Positions 1-9,728 are shown, counted from the stretch's first letter. The stretch is DNA of 64,000 bases from Cohaesibacter intestini (GCF_003324485.1 NZ_QODK01000003.1:682001-746000), one strand, 5' to 3'. Translations and numbers: made by a program. The notes: a model not told the origin generated them from the sequence alone.

Positions 1-1337
1 GCATGGTAGGACGCCTTGGGCAGGCGCTCCAGCGTATCAAAGTCGACATGAATGATGCCGAACCGCTTGTCATAGCCCAGCGCCCATTCGAAATTGTCCA
101 TGAAGGACCAGACAAAATAGCCCGTCAAAGGCACGCCATCTTCGATCACTTCAAGCGCTGCCTTGAAGTGCATGTCGAGATAGGCGATCCGTTCCTGATC
201 ATCCACTTCGCCGTCAATCAGATGGTCGTCGTTGGCCATGCCATTCTCGGTAACCGTCAGCGGCAGCGCTCCGGTATGGGTTTCGCTGATCCAGCGTAGC
301 AGTGTGCTGAGGCCTTGGGGATAGACTTCCCAGTTCATTTCTGTCTTTGGCAGGGGGCCCGGCTCGGAGGTGAAGTTCGGCAGCGTGCAGCCCTCACATG
401 GTTCCTTTTCGACCACCAGATTGCGGGTGTAATAGTTGATGCCCAGCCAATCAAGTGGCGCATTGATCGCCGCCATGTCGTCCTGCCAGCCCGTGGGGAG
501 ATAAGGCTCCAGATACGTCACGACATCTTCTGGATAGGCGCCTTTGAACAGGCCGCCAAGGAACCAGCGGTTATAGATTCCTTCAGCAATTCGAGCCGCT
601 TCGATCGAGCTTTCCTGATCATCAAAGGGCGTTGTATGCTCAAAATTGAGCACTATTCCGAGATTTTTCTGCTCCATTGACCGCAAAATCGCCACCGCTT
701 TGGCGTGGGACAACAATACATGATGGGACGCACGGGTCGCTGCGCGAATGTCGCGCAGCCCTGGTGCATGGATCCCGTGATAGTGGCTGAGCCATGTGAT
801 GCACCAAGGTTCGTTGAACGTTGCGACGCTTTCGAGGCGATCCCCCATGCGTGTGATCATGATCTCGGCATAGTTGGCAAAATGGTCGGCAATATCCCGG
901 TTCTGCCAGCCCCCAAGATCCGACAAGGCGCTGGGTAACTCCCAATGATAAAGGGTGAGGTGGGGTTCGATATTGCGCTCCAGCAATCCATCCACGAGGC
1001 GATCATAAAAATCGAGGCCTTCTGCATTCACTGCGCCTTTGCCCTCAGGCATCACCCGCGCCCATGAGCTGGAAAAACGATAGGAATCAATGCCTAGGTC
1101 GCGCATCAAGTCGAGGTCACCCTGCCATTTGTGATAATGATCGCAGGCAATGGATCCATTCTCGAAATTGACCACATTGCCGGGACTGGTGGCAAAAGTG
1201 TCCCAATGGGAGCTGCCGGCGCCGCCAAATTTGCTGCCCTCGATCTGATAAGCCGAGGTCGACGTGCCGAACTTAAAGTCATCGGGAAAATCAGAGCGTG
1301 AAAGAGAAAAGGACGTTTGTCGTGTCAGTGCTGGCAT
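1..1337 (-). CDS. GH1 family beta-glucosidase (3' end beyond window)
   Basis: Glycoside hydrolase family 1 retaining beta-glucosidase/6-phospho-beta-glucosidase type enzyme, cytoplasmic (no signal peptide). I read 445 codons on the minus strand; the C-terminus runs off the left edge, probably by only a few tens of residues, since the family is about 450-470 aa. The acid/base motif TFNEPW (Glu176) and the nucleophile motif TENG (Glu364) are both present, as is the N-terminal FGTSTSAYQIEG signature. The ATG at 1337 has TGAGG six bases upstream; an in-frame ATG at 1349 is less likely. It lies 74 bp downstream of the lacI-type gene on the same strand, so co-transcription is likely. Family is certain; the exact sugar is not. 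Context suggests a glucoside. Confidence 0.9.
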   Translation of the reverse strand, partial: MPALTRQTSFSLSRSDFPDDFKFGTSTSAYQIEGSKFGGAGSSHWDTFATSPGNVVNFENGSIACDHYHKWQGDLDLMRDLGIDSYRFSSSWARVMPEGKGAVNAEGLDFYDRLVDGLLERNIEPHLTLYHWELPSALSDLGGWQNRDIADHFANYAEIMITRMGDRLESVATFNEPWCITWLSHYHGIHAPGLRDIRAATRASHHVLLSHAKAVAILRSMEQKNLGIVLNFEHTTPFDDQESSIEAARIAEGIYNRWFLGGLFKGAYPEDVVTYLEPYLPTGWQDDMAAINAPLDWLGINYYTRNLVVEKEPCEGCTLPNFTSEPGPLPKTEMNWEVYPQGLSTLLRWISETHTGALPLTVTENGMANDDHLIDGEVDDQERIAYLDMHFKAALEVIEDGVPLTGYFVWSFMDNFEWALGYDKRFGIIHVDFDTLERLPKASYH

Positions 1338-1411
1338 TGGGTGCCTCATCGCATGTGATTGGATAGAGTTCGAGATTTGAAGGATCAGACGCCTCAGGTC
1401 CAGTCGACAGA

Positions 1412-2437
1412 CTAATCGCCTAGATAGGGGCCGGTAGACCGACCAACCACGAGATCTGTCTCCCAGAGTTCTTGGGTGAGGGGTTGATCCGGATTGTTGA
1501 TCCGGTCGAGCAGGATTTCCGCCAACCGCTTGCCAGCTTCCAAAATGGAGGAGCGAACAGCAGTGAATAGTGGCACACCTGAATGCTGCAAGAAGGAAAG
1601 CTGGTCATCAAAAGTCAGGATGGACAGATCACGCCCGATTTGCAGTCCCATTTCCTGTGCAGCACGCACCACCCCTAGGGCCGTCAAGACCGATGATGTG
1701 AGGATAGCGCTCGGTGCTTCATCGCGTTCCAGCAATGTGCGGGTAACCGAGTAGCCATAGGGTTCGATCATGTCGGAGGAGAAAATGAGTGCCGGATCAG
1801 GCTCGAGTCCATGCTCTCGCAGGGCTGCCTCATAGCCGATCTTGCGGCGATAGGCGAAATCCATTTCTTCCAGACCATTCAGCAGGGCGATGCGCGTGTG
1901 ACCCAAATCGAGCAGGAAGTTGGTTGCCCGCTTGAAGGAACTGCGATTGTTGACATCGAGCCAGCAATATCGATCCTTGCTGACTTCGGTTCGTCCATGA
2001 ACGACGAACGGCACCTTGAGGCTTTCCAGAAGATCAATGCGCGGGTCTTCCTTGAAAGGGCCGTGGACGATAAAGCCATCCACCCGACCTGAGCGCGTCA
2101 ACTCGCGATAGACGCTTTCCTGTTCCGTATCCGGCACCACCGAGATGACCATGTCATAGCCGTTGCGCGAATAGGTCTCGCCAGCCCCGGCGATGAAATC
2201 GGAAAAGTGCGGGTTGATCATCGAATGTTGCGCATTTTGCGGCACAACATGGGCAACCGAACTCGCACGCCCCATGGCCAGTCGTTTGGCGGAAGAGGAG
2301 GGGTGGTAATTGTGTTTCTGCGCAGCTTCCAGAACCCGCAGTCGAGTCTTCTCGCCGACTTCCGGATAACCATTAAGGGCGCGGCTGACCGTCGTTTGGG
2401 ACAGATTCAGAATGCTGGACAATTCTTTCAAATTCAC
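1412..2437 (-). CDS. aglR: LacI family regulator of the alpha-glucoside locus (AglR-like)
   Basis: DNA-binding repressor of the LacI/GalR family, 341 aa from the chosen GTG start. The N-terminal helix-turn-helix is clear (LKELSSILNLSQTTVSRAL, then the hinge region), followed by a periplasmic-binding-protein-like sugar-sensing domain. The open frame continues about 106 codons upstream without similarity to the family. The GTG at 2437 has GAGG eight bases upstream and places the helix-turn-helix at residue 2, the normal position, so the long start is rejected. It is divergent from aglE and sits where aglR sits in Sinorhizobium meliloti, so it probably controls both the agl operon and the GH1 gene. 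The symbol rests on gene order and family, not on a measured ligand. Confidence 0.85.
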   Translation of the reverse strand: MNLKELSSILNLSQTTVSRALNGYPEVGEKTRLRVLEAAQKHNYHPSSSAKRLAMGRASSVAHVVPQNAQHSMINPHFSDFIAGAGETYSRNGYDMVISVVPDTEQESVYRELTRSGRVDGFIVHGPFKEDPRIDLLESLKVPFVVHGRTEVSKDRYCWLDVNNRSSFKRATNFLLDLGHTRIALLNGLEEMDFAYRRKIGYEAALREHGLEPDPALIFSSDMIEPYGYSVTRTLLERDEAPSAILTSSVLTALGVVRAAQEMGLQIGRDLSILTFDDQLSFLQHSGVPLFTAVRSSILEAGKRLAEILLDRINNPDQPLTQELWETDLVVGRSTGPYLGD

Positions 2438-2788
2438 GGCTGCGACCTCACAAAAGATGCGCACAGGCAAGGGCTTATGCAGGCCAAAAGATTTGGCCTG
2501 CTTCTGCTTTTCTGGCTCGGTGGGCGATAGGAAACCGTTTGCACAGCTATCCAAAGCCCTATCAAAAGTGATCTCTATCTTACACATAGTTTGGAAATTT
2601 CTGCAATACCGATTGCGCGGGGCTTTGATGCTGCATTTGCGAAATATGACAGTTTGGAACGATTGAAATCTGATTTTTCTCAAGAAGATTGCTGATTTTT
2701 GCCAAAAACTGCCTTGACTCTGCCAATCATCCAAAGCATGCTCAAAGCAATCCAAAGCGGTTTGAAAATCGCTTATCCATCAGAATAA

Positions 2789-2802
2789 TTGTTGATCAAC
2801 AA
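2789..2802. promoter_or_regulatory. Perfect 14-bp palindrome upstream of aglE
   Basis: TTGTTGATCAACAA is its own reverse complement and lies 23 bases before the aglE ATG, next to the GGGAGG ribosome binding site. It could be an operator or leader structure in the aglR-aglE divergent region (2438-2825). LacI-type operators usually have a CG centre and this has GATC, so assignment to the LacI protein is only a guess. Nearby 2733-2765 is rich in CAAAGC-like words that could be alternative half sites. Confidence 0.35.
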
Positions 2803-2825
2803 ATGCCTTTGGGAGGTTTTGCGAA

Positions 2826-4181
2826 ATGTTGAAGACACTAATGATGGGCGTTGCTGTTGCTGCTCTTGCTGCGGGTAGTGCGCAAGCCATGGATCATCTG
2901 AAATTCAAGCCGGGCGAAGATGCACGCTTGAATTGGGCGTCTTATGAAGCGCTCAAGAAAATGGATCTCAAAGGCGAAACCATTACGGTCTTCGGGCCTT
3001 GGCTCAGCGTCGATAAGGACCTGTTTGAAAGCGTTATCGCCTATTTCGAGGAAGCCACAGGCGCCAATGTCGAATATGCTGGTTCCGACAGCTTTGAACA
3101 GCAGATCGTGATTGATACCGGTGCAGGCTCCGCGCCGAATATTGCCATTTTCCCGCAGCCGGGTTTGGCCGCTGATCTGGCTTCCAAAGGCTTGTTGACC
3201 CCTCTGTCTGACGAAACCAAATCATGGGTCAAGGACAATTACGCTGCTGGTCAGTCCTGGGTTGATCTTGGTACCTACAAGGGCAAAGACGGCAAGGACG
3301 ACTATTTCGGCTTCTTCTTTAAGGTCGATGTGAAATCTTTGGTCTGGTATGTGCCGGAAAACTTTGAAGATGCTGGCTATGAAGTGCCCGAAAGCATGGA
3401 AGAGCTGAAAGCGCTCAGCGAGCAGATCGTCAAGGATGGTGGCAAGCCATGGTGTATCGGTCTGGGCTCTGGCGATGCGACCGGCTGGCCTGCAACCGAC
3501 TGGGTGGAAGACTTCATGCTCCGCACGCAGTCGCCAGATGTCTATGACAAATGGGTCACCAATGAAGTGAAATTCAACGATCCTGCCGTTGTTGGCGCGA
3601 TCGAGGAATTCGGCTGGTTCGCGCGCAACGATGATTTCGTTGATGGCGGGGCAGGGGCCGTTGGCACCACCGATTTCCGTGATAGTCCGAAAGGTCTCTT
3701 CTCCTCTCCTCCGAAGTGCTACATGCATCGTCAGGCATCGTTCATTCCGTCCTTCTTCCCGGAAGGTACGCAGTTGGGTGAAGATGCGGACTTCTTCTAC
3801 TTCCCTGCCTATGCCGGCAAGGATCTTGGCAAGCCGGTTCTGGGCGCAGGCACTCTGTTTGCGATTACCCGCGAGTCCAAAGGCGCGCGCGCTTTCATCG
3901 ACTTCCTCAAGTCGCCAATCGCGCACGAAGTCTGGATGGCACAGTCTGGTCTGCTGACCCCGCATAAAGGGGTGAATGTTGATGCCTATGCGAATGATGC
4001 GCTGAAGAAACAGGGTGAAATCCTGCTCAATGCAACGACCTTCCGCTTCGACGGCTCTGACCTGATGCCCGGCAAAATTGGTGCCGGTGCCTTCTGGACC
4101 GGTATGGTTGACTATGCTGGCGGCAAGGATGCCCAGACTGTCGGTGACGAAATTCAGAAAACCTGGGACGCACTCAAATAA
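2826..4181 (+). CDS. aglE: Alpha-glucoside ABC transporter substrate-binding protein
   Basis: Periplasmic binding protein of family 1 (carbohydrate uptake), 451 aa. A signal peptide ends at the AQA site after residue 21 (MLKTLMMGVAVAALAAGSAQA). The mature part reads as a typical extracellular solute-binding fold, with ITVFGPWLSVDKDLFESV at its start. The ATG at 2826 has GGGAGG nine bases upstream. It is the first gene of aglEFGAK, in the order known in Sinorhizobium meliloti, and should bind alpha-glucosides such as maltose, trehalose or sucrose. A 403-base gap with two hairpins separates it from aglF, which fits higher expression of the binding protein than of the membrane subunits. Confidence 0.9.
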   Translation: MLKTLMMGVAVAALAAGSAQAMDHLKFKPGEDARLNWASYEALKKMDLKGETITVFGPWLSVDKDLFESVIAYFEEATGANVEYAGSDSFEQQIVIDTGAGSAPNIAIFPQPGLAADLASKGLLTPLSDETKSWVKDNYAAGQSWVDLGTYKGKDGKDDYFGFFFKVDVKSLVWYVPENFEDAGYEVPESMEELKALSEQIVKDGGKPWCIGLGSGDATGWPATDWVEDFMLRTQSPDVYDKWVTNEVKFNDPAVVGAIEEFGWFARNDDFVDGGAGAVGTTDFRDSPKGLFSSPPKCYMHRQASFIPSFFPEGTQLGEDADFFYFPAYAGKDLGKPVLGAGTLFAITRESKGARAFIDFLKSPIAHEVWMAQSGLLTPHKGVNVDAYANDALKKQGEILLNATTFRFDGSDLMPGKIGAGAFWTGMVDYAGGKDAQTVGDEIQKTWDALK

Positions 4182-4199
4182 GCGAACCCATGCTGAATG

Positions 4200-4248
4200 T
4201 TGGGAGTCCCCCAACCTCCCAAACTGGATGGTTCCCGCTATGTGCGGG
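4200..4248 (+). promoter_or_regulatory. Two stem-loops in the aglE-aglF gap
   Basis: First hairpin: TTGGGAG (4200-4206) pairs with CTCCCAA (4216-4222) around a nine-base loop. Second: CCCGC (4234-4238) pairs with GCGGG (4244-4248) around TATGT. Neither is followed by a T-run, so they look like mRNA-stabilising or attenuating structures after the binding-protein gene rather than full terminators. No gene is seen in the rest of the 4182-4584 gap; open frames there lack start signals. Confidence 0.55.
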
Positions 4249-4584
4249 GACTGTCTGCTCGGGGCTTGAATGCTCCGTTTAACAAATGGCGTCACCTGTT
4301 CTGGTCGCAAATCATCGAAGGGCAAGACATGCCCGAAATGCCCATGATGCAGCCAGAGGCGAAATCGATCAGGATCGAAAACAGGACCAAGTCTTCATAT
4401 CAGGCCAAAGCAAAGGCAACGCGGTTACCCGGGAGTGGCAACGAGCGAGGCTGGACTTTCAGCCGATTTGGAGCAGACTTGAGGAATGTTGGATTTCCAA
4501 GTCTTCAGCAAAAACAGATAAGCAGCGTTTTGATCCAATCCCGCATGGATTGTCGGAAAAACGCTCAAGGTGGAGCGCGACAGT

Positions 4585-5595
4585 ATGGAACAAATTGCAT
4601 CCGCACTCGGCATCGTCGTCGTCGGCGTCTTGGGTTGTGTGGTCTATTTCGTCGGTTCGAACTGGTTCCTGGATCGGCTATATCCAGCTGATGCAGCCTC
4701 ACCGGAACAAAGTGTGCGCAACCTGGCGATGGTACACCGGATCAGACCTTGGCTGTTTCTTGGTCCGGCCCTTCTGGCCCTGACCCTCTATCTCGTCTAT
4801 CCGGCCGTCGCATCGCTGATCTTGTCGGTTCATGACAAGAATGGTGACACCTTCATTGGTCTGAACAATTATATCTGGCTGTTTCAGGACCGCGAATTCC
4901 ATCAGGCGATGTTCAACAACATCCTCTGGTTGGTCTTTGTGCCGGCCATGTCGACCTTCTTCGGGCTGGTCATCGCCGCCCTGACCGATCGCATCTGGTG
5001 GGGCAATATTGCCAAATCGCTGATCTTCATGCCGATGGCCATTTCCTTCATCGGGGCGTCGATTATCTGGAAGTTCATCTATGAATATCGTGGTGAGGGG
5101 TCGGTTCAGATCGGCCTGCTCAACGCTGTTGTTGAAGCCATGGGGATGGAACCTCAGGCATGGATCACGCTGCCTTTCTGGAACAATTTCTTCCTGATGA
5201 TCATTCTGGTCTGGATTCAGACCGGCTTTGCCATGGTTATCCTGTCCGCTGCCTTGCGCGGGATCCCTGAGGAAACCATCGAGGCCGCGGTCATTGATGG
5301 TGCCAATGGTGTCCAGATCTTCTTCTACATCATGGTGCCGCAAATCTGGAAAACCATCGCCGTCGTCTGGACCACCATCACCATCACGGTGCTAAAGGTC
5401 TTCGACATTGTCTTTGCCATGACAAATGGGCAATGGGATACGCAGGTTCTGGCCAATCTCATGTTTAGCTGGATGTTCCGCGGTGGCGGTGACTTCGGGC
5501 GCGGGGCGACCATTGCGGTCATCATCATGCTGCTCGTTGTTCCGATCATGATCTGGAACATCCGTCAGGCCAACGCAGAAAATAAAGGGCTTTAA
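4585..5595 (+). CDS. aglF: Alpha-glucoside ABC transporter permease AglF
   Basis: Inner-membrane permease of the MalF type, 336 aa. It has an N-terminal anchor helix (about residues 8-28), then about six further membrane segments. The cytoplasmic EAA loop is readable as EETIEAAVIDGANGVQIF followed by IMVPQIW; it contacts the ATPase AglK. I chose the ATG at 4585 because AAGGTGGAG precedes it; the in-frame GTG at 4570 overlaps that ribosome binding site. The stop codon is one base before the ATG of aglG, so the two are translationally linked. Partner permease is AglG and the binding protein is AglE. Confidence 0.9.
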   Translation: MEQIASALGIVVVGVLGCVVYFVGSNWFLDRLYPADAASPEQSVRNLAMVHRIRPWLFLGPALLALTLYLVYPAVASLILSVHDKNGDTFIGLNNYIWLFQDREFHQAMFNNILWLVFVPAMSTFFGLVIAALTDRIWWGNIAKSLIFMPMAISFIGASIIWKFIYEYRGEGSVQIGLLNAVVEAMGMEPQAWITLPFWNNFFLMIILVWIQTGFAMVILSAALRGIPEETIEAAVIDGANGVQIFFYIMVPQIWKTIAVVWTTITITVLKVFDIVFAMTNGQWDTQVLANLMFSWMFRGGGDFGRGATIAVIIMLLVVPIMIWNIRQANAENKGL

Positions 5596-5596
5596 C

Positions 5597-6754
5597 ATGA
5601 TCTCGGGATCCAAAACAAAATCGCCCTTGATGTGGGTTGTGCACCTGTCCGTTGTGCTTTTGGTCCTGCTCTGGACCATGCCGACCATCGGCCTGTTTGT
5701 CTCCTCGATCCGCGACAAGGATCAGCTGGCCGTCTCCGGCTGGTGGACAGCCCTGTTTTCCTCAGAGCAGAATCTGATCGGCCGCAGCCTTGGGCCGGAC
5801 AGTCAGATTGAAAAAGACGGTGTCTTCGTCATCCGCGGCAACATTCTTGAGGAAACCGAAAAAGCCGGAAAGATCACGGCATTTGGCTGGCGTGCTCAGG
5901 AACCGACAGCCTATGAGCCGGGGGCCGTTGCGGAAATGCGCAAGGGTCAAACCCTCAAGGTTGAGGCAGATGGCTCCTATGAATTGACCTCTGCAACCAA
6001 ATGGAAAGGCAGTCGCGGCAAACGGCTCTTTCATACCGTTGCCAGTCCACCGATCTTTACCCTCGACAATTACCGTGAAGTGCTGACCGCTGAAGGCATT
6101 GGCCGCAGCTTCATCAACTCGCTGACAGTGACCATTCCTTCCACCATCATCCCGATCCTGATCGCCGCCTTTGCCGCCTATGCGTTGGCTTGGATGCAGT
6201 TTCCGGGCCGTGCCATTCTGGTTGCTGTGGTGGTTGGCCTGCTGGTCGTGCCGCTGCAAATGTCGCTGATCCCGCTCCTCCAACTCTACAACAAGATCGG
6301 TGCCTTTATGGGGGTGCCTGCCAAGACCTATCTGGGCATCTGGTTGGCCCATACGGGCTTTGGTTTGCCGTTGGCGATCTATCTATTGCGCAACTATATC
6401 TCCGAGTTGCCAAAGGAGATCATCGAGTCTGCGCGCGTCGATGGCGCCAGTCATTTTGATATCTTCATCAAGATCATCCTGCCGCTCTCTTTCCCTGCTT
6501 TGGCCTCGTTTGCCATTTTCCAGTTCCTTTGGGTCTGGAACGATCTGTTGGTTGCCATGGTTTTCCTGGGCAATGGTGAGGATCAATTGGTGTTGACCGG
6601 GCGCTTGAGAGAAATGCTTGGCTCGCGCGGTGGCAACTGGGAAATCCTGACGGCTTCCGCCTTCATCACCATCATTGTGCCCCTTGGCGTCTTTTTCTCG
6701 CTCCAGCGTTATCTGGTGCGCGGTCTGCTCGCCGGCTCAGTGAAGGGTGGCTAG
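5597..6754 (+). CDS. aglG: Alpha-glucoside ABC transporter permease AglG
   Basis: MalG-type permease, 385 aa. After the first membrane helix there is a periplasmic segment of roughly 120 residues (about 45-160), longer than in most MalG proteins but expected for AglG, which is about this length in rhizobia. The EAA motif reads KEIIESARVDGASHFDIF, followed by IILP. It starts one base after the aglF stop. It forms the channel with AglF, with AglK as ATPase. Confidence 0.9.
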   Translation: MISGSKTKSPLMWVVHLSVVLLVLLWTMPTIGLFVSSIRDKDQLAVSGWWTALFSSEQNLIGRSLGPDSQIEKDGVFVIRGNILEETEKAGKITAFGWRAQEPTAYEPGAVAEMRKGQTLKVEADGSYELTSATKWKGSRGKRLFHTVASPPIFTLDNYREVLTAEGIGRSFINSLTVTIPSTIIPILIAAFAAYALAWMQFPGRAILVAVVVGLLVVPLQMSLIPLLQLYNKIGAFMGVPAKTYLGIWLAHTGFGLPLAIYLLRNYISELPKEIIESARVDGASHFDIFIKIILPLSFPALASFAIFQFLWVWNDLLVAMVFLGNGEDQLVLTGRLREMLGSRGGNWEILTASAFITIIVPLGVFFSLQRYLVRGLLAGSVKGG

Positions 6755-6809
6755 GAACATTCAACCCTGTTTTGCATAACAAGAACAACACAGACATATC
6801 GGAACAAAC

Positions 6810-8447
6810 ATGCAGAATACCAGCATTGACAAGGATTGGTGGCGTGGAGCGGTGATCTATCAGATCTATCCGCGGTCCTATCAGGATAGCAATGGCGACG
6901 GCATCGGTGATCTCAATGGCATCACCCAGCGCCTGCCATATGTGGCTTCTCTTGGTGTCGACGCCATCTGGATCTCGCCGTTCTTCACCTCGCCGATGAA
7001 TGACTTCGGGTATGACGTCTCGAACTATTGCGATGTCGATCCGATGTTTGGCACATTGGCCGAGTTCGATGCCCTGATCGCCAAGGCGCACGAGTTGGGC
7101 ATCAAGGTTATGATCGACCTCGTCCTCTCCCACACGTCCGACCTGCATCCATGGTTCAAGGAATCTCGCTCCAGCGCCGACAATGACAAGGCTGACTGGT
7201 ATGTCTGGGCCGATGCCAAACCGGACGGCACCCCGCCCAACAACTGGTTGTCGATTTTTGGCGGCTCTGCGTGGGAATGGGACACAGGTCGGCAGAAATA
7301 TTACCTGCACAACTTCCTGACCAGCCAGCCGGACCTCAACTTCCACAATATGGATGTTCAGCAGGCCCTTCTGGATGTGACCCGCTTCTGGCTTGAGCGC
7401 GGTGTCGATGGCTTCCGGTTGGATACCATCAACTTCTATGTCCACAGTCAGAGCCTGAAAGACAATCCGGCTTTGCCGCCAGAGAAGCGCAGCTTCAACA
7501 CCACCACTGACGTCAATCCCTATGCCTTCCAGTCGCATCTCTATGACAAGAGCCAGCCGGAAAATCTTGAATTCCTGAAGAAGTTCCGCGCTGTTCTGGA
7601 TGAATATCCAGCAGCGACCGCTGTCGGCGAGGTGGGTGACGAAGAGCGGGGGCTTGAGATTGTCGCGGACTACACCTCAGGCGGTGACAAGGTGCATATG
7701 TGCTACGGCTTTGACTTTCTGGGCCCTCGCGTACCGGATCCGAAGTTCGTCCATGACGTTTTCAGCGATTTGCACGAAGCTGCCCCTGACAGTTGGCCTT
7801 GCTGGGCCTTCTCCAACCATGATGTGGTCCGCTATGCAACGCGCTGGCCGGTCAATCCGGATTTGCAGGATGCAGCCAATCACATGCGCATTGCCTTGCT
7901 TCTTTCCATGCGCGGGTCCGTCTGCCTCTATCAGGGCGAAGAGCTTGGATTGGAAGAAGCCGACGTTGCTTTTGAAGATTTACAGGATCCGTATGGCATC
8001 CGCTTCTGGCCAAAATTCAAGGGCCGTGACGGGTGCCGAACGCCGATGGTTTGGGATGAAACCAAGCCACAGGCAGGCTTCTCCGAAGGCACTCCGTGGC
8101 TGCCCGTGGCCGATAGCCACAAGCCGAAATCGGTCGCTCAAATGGAAGCCCGCAATGGTTCGCTATTGCATCACTACCGCCAGATGCTAGCCTTCCGCAA
8201 ACAGCATGTTGCCCTGATCAAAGGGGATTTGTTGTTTGTCAATACTGAAGGCAATGTGCTTACCTTCATGCGTGAATTGGGTGAGGACCGTGTCTTTTGT
8301 GCCTTCAATCTGGTGGGAGAGATGCAGGAGGTCGCCTTCGACAGCCTCAACATTGAACCACTTGAAGGCTGTGATTTCGGCGCTCAGATCAAAGAGGGCA
8401 AGCTGCGACTGCCTGCCTACGGCGCTTTCTTCGGCGCGCTCAAGTGA
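6810..8447 (+). CDS. aglA: Alpha-glucosidase, GH13
   Basis: Cytoplasmic glycoside hydrolase family 13 alpha-glucosidase, 545 aa, which cleaves imported alpha-glucosides to glucose. The start WWRGAVIYQIYPRSYQDSNG and the DGIGDLNG loop are typical of oligo-1,6-glucosidase/alpha-glucosidase enzymes. The catalytic set is complete: nucleophile Asp205 in DGFRLDT, acid/base Glu274 in VGEVGD and transition-state Asp338 in SNHD. It lies 55 bp after aglG and 117 bp before aglK. No signal peptide is seen, consistent with action after transport. Confidence 0.93.
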   Translation: MQNTSIDKDWWRGAVIYQIYPRSYQDSNGDGIGDLNGITQRLPYVASLGVDAIWISPFFTSPMNDFGYDVSNYCDVDPMFGTLAEFDALIAKAHELGIKVMIDLVLSHTSDLHPWFKESRSSADNDKADWYVWADAKPDGTPPNNWLSIFGGSAWEWDTGRQKYYLHNFLTSQPDLNFHNMDVQQALLDVTRFWLERGVDGFRLDTINFYVHSQSLKDNPALPPEKRSFNTTTDVNPYAFQSHLYDKSQPENLEFLKKFRAVLDEYPAATAVGEVGDEERGLEIVADYTSGGDKVHMCYGFDFLGPRVPDPKFVHDVFSDLHEAAPDSWPCWAFSNHDVVRYATRWPVNPDLQDAANHMRIALLLSMRGSVCLYQGEELGLEEADVAFEDLQDPYGIRFWPKFKGRDGCRTPMVWDETKPQAGFSEGTPWLPVADSHKPKSVAQMEARNGSLLHHYRQMLAFRKQHVALIKGDLLFVNTEGNVLTFMRELGEDRVFCAFNLVGEMQEVAFDSLNIEPLEGCDFGAQIKEGKLRLPAYGAFFGALK

Positions 8448-8564
8448 CCTTTCTGCCCGCCGCCCGCCTGACAAGCCGGGCGGCTGGGTTAAACCCATTT
8501 CCAATGTCGCCTGACGGCCTGCTCAAGGCCAACCTGCGACGGACACAATCGACGGGAGGACAGG

Positions 8565-9677
8565 ATGGCAAGCCTGAAGCTCACCAATATTGAGAAGGCC
8601 TACGGCTCGACCAAGGTTCTCAAGAATATCAATCTCGAAATCGAGAAAGGCGAATTTGTCGTCTTTGTCGGACCTTCGGGATGTGGCAAATCCACTCTGC
8701 TTCGAATGATTGCCGGGCTGGAGAGCATTACTGGCGGATCGCTGGAGATTGACGGTCAGGTCGTCAACGAGGTGCCTCCGTCCAAGCGTGGTATCGCGAT
8801 GGTTTTCCAGACCTATGCGCTGTATCCGCATATGACCGTGTTCGACAATATGGCGTTTGGCATGCGCATCGCCAAGGCGAGCAAGGAAGAAATCCAGGAG
8901 CGGGTCACCAAGGCTGCAGAAATTCTGCAATTGACCCCATATCTGGAGCGTTTGCCAAAAGCTTTGTCCGGTGGTCAACGCCAGCGCGTTGCCATTGGTC
9001 GCTCGATCGTGCGCAACCCGAAAGTCTTCCTGTTTGACGAGCCTCTGTCCAACCTTGATGCCGCCCTGCGTGTGGCGACCCGCATCGAGATTGCCCAGCT
9101 CAATGAGAGCATGCCGGATGCGACCATGATCTATGTGACCCACGATCAGGTCGAAGCCATGACATTGGCCGACCGGATTGTCGTCCTGTCGACCCGTGGC
9201 ATCATCGAGCAATGTGGCGCACCGATGGAGCTGTATCAGAATCCACGCAACGTCTTTGTCGCCCGCTTCATCGGCTCGCCTGCCATGAATGTCTATGACT
9301 GCGTTGTCACCGAGACCGGCGACCAGACCAAAGTTTCCTTCAAGACAGACGAAGCAGGCTTCACCGTTCAGGTGCCAAGTGCGGCCGAGTTCAAAGGCAA
9401 GAAAGCCAAATTTGGCGTTCGCCCGGAAGATCTCCGTCTGGCAGAGGAAGGCGAGGAAGCCCTGTATGATTGCGAAGTGCGGATCGTCGAGAAACTGGGT
9501 GAAGTCACGTTGCTCTATCTTGAGCCGCCGCAACAGGGAGCCGAGCCTCTGATTGCCAAAATTCCCGGCAATCATGACTTTTCCCGCGGCGAAAAAGTTC
9601 GTCTGACGGCAGACGATTCCAAGCGTCATCTCTTCACCGAGGACGAGCGCTCTTTCCGTTGGCTCAGCGAAGAATAA
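8565..9677 (+). CDS. aglK: Alpha-glucoside ABC transporter ATP-binding protein
   Basis: MalK/UgpC-type ATPase, 370 aa. Walker A is GPSGCGKST, the signature is LSGGQRQR, Walker B is VFLFDEP, with the D-loop LSNLD and H-loop THD. A C-terminal TOBE-type regulatory domain follows (about residues 240-370). The ribosome binding site GGGAGGAC lies just before the ATG. It energises AglF/AglG. Last gene of the operon, followed after about 20 bp by a strong terminator. Confidence 0.92.
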   Translation: MASLKLTNIEKAYGSTKVLKNINLEIEKGEFVVFVGPSGCGKSTLLRMIAGLESITGGSLEIDGQVVNEVPPSKRGIAMVFQTYALYPHMTVFDNMAFGMRIAKASKEEIQERVTKAAEILQLTPYLERLPKALSGGQRQRVAIGRSIVRNPKVFLFDEPLSNLDAALRVATRIEIAQLNESMPDATMIYVTHDQVEAMTLADRIVVLSTRGIIEQCGAPMELYQNPRNVFVARFIGSPAMNVYDCVVTETGDQTKVSFKTDEAGFTVQVPSAAEFKGKKAKFGVRPEDLRLAEEGEEALYDCEVRIVEKLGEVTLLYLEPPQQGAEPLIAKIPGNHDFSRGEKVRLTADDSKRHLFTEDERSFRWLSEE

Positions 9678-9697
9678 GCCAAAATGTCCCCACGACG

Positions 9698-9728
9698 AAA
9701 AGCCGGATGAGAGGTCATCCGGCTTTTT
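9698..9728 (+). terminator. Rho-independent terminator of the agl operon
   Basis: AAAAGCCGGATGA (9698-9710) pairs with TCATCCGGCTTTTT (9715-9728) around GAGG. The T-run follows on the plus strand and an A-run precedes it, so it can also end the convergent aminotransferase transcript. Confidence 0.9.

Noticed and set aside
3222-4325. 367-codon open frame antisense to aglE
   Set aside because: It mirrors the codons of aglE, has no recognisable domain and no ribosome binding site.
4699-5343. Long open frames antisense to aglF and, at 5762-6352, to aglG
   Set aside because: His/Gln/Asp-rich shadow translations of membrane protein genes; no family resemblance.
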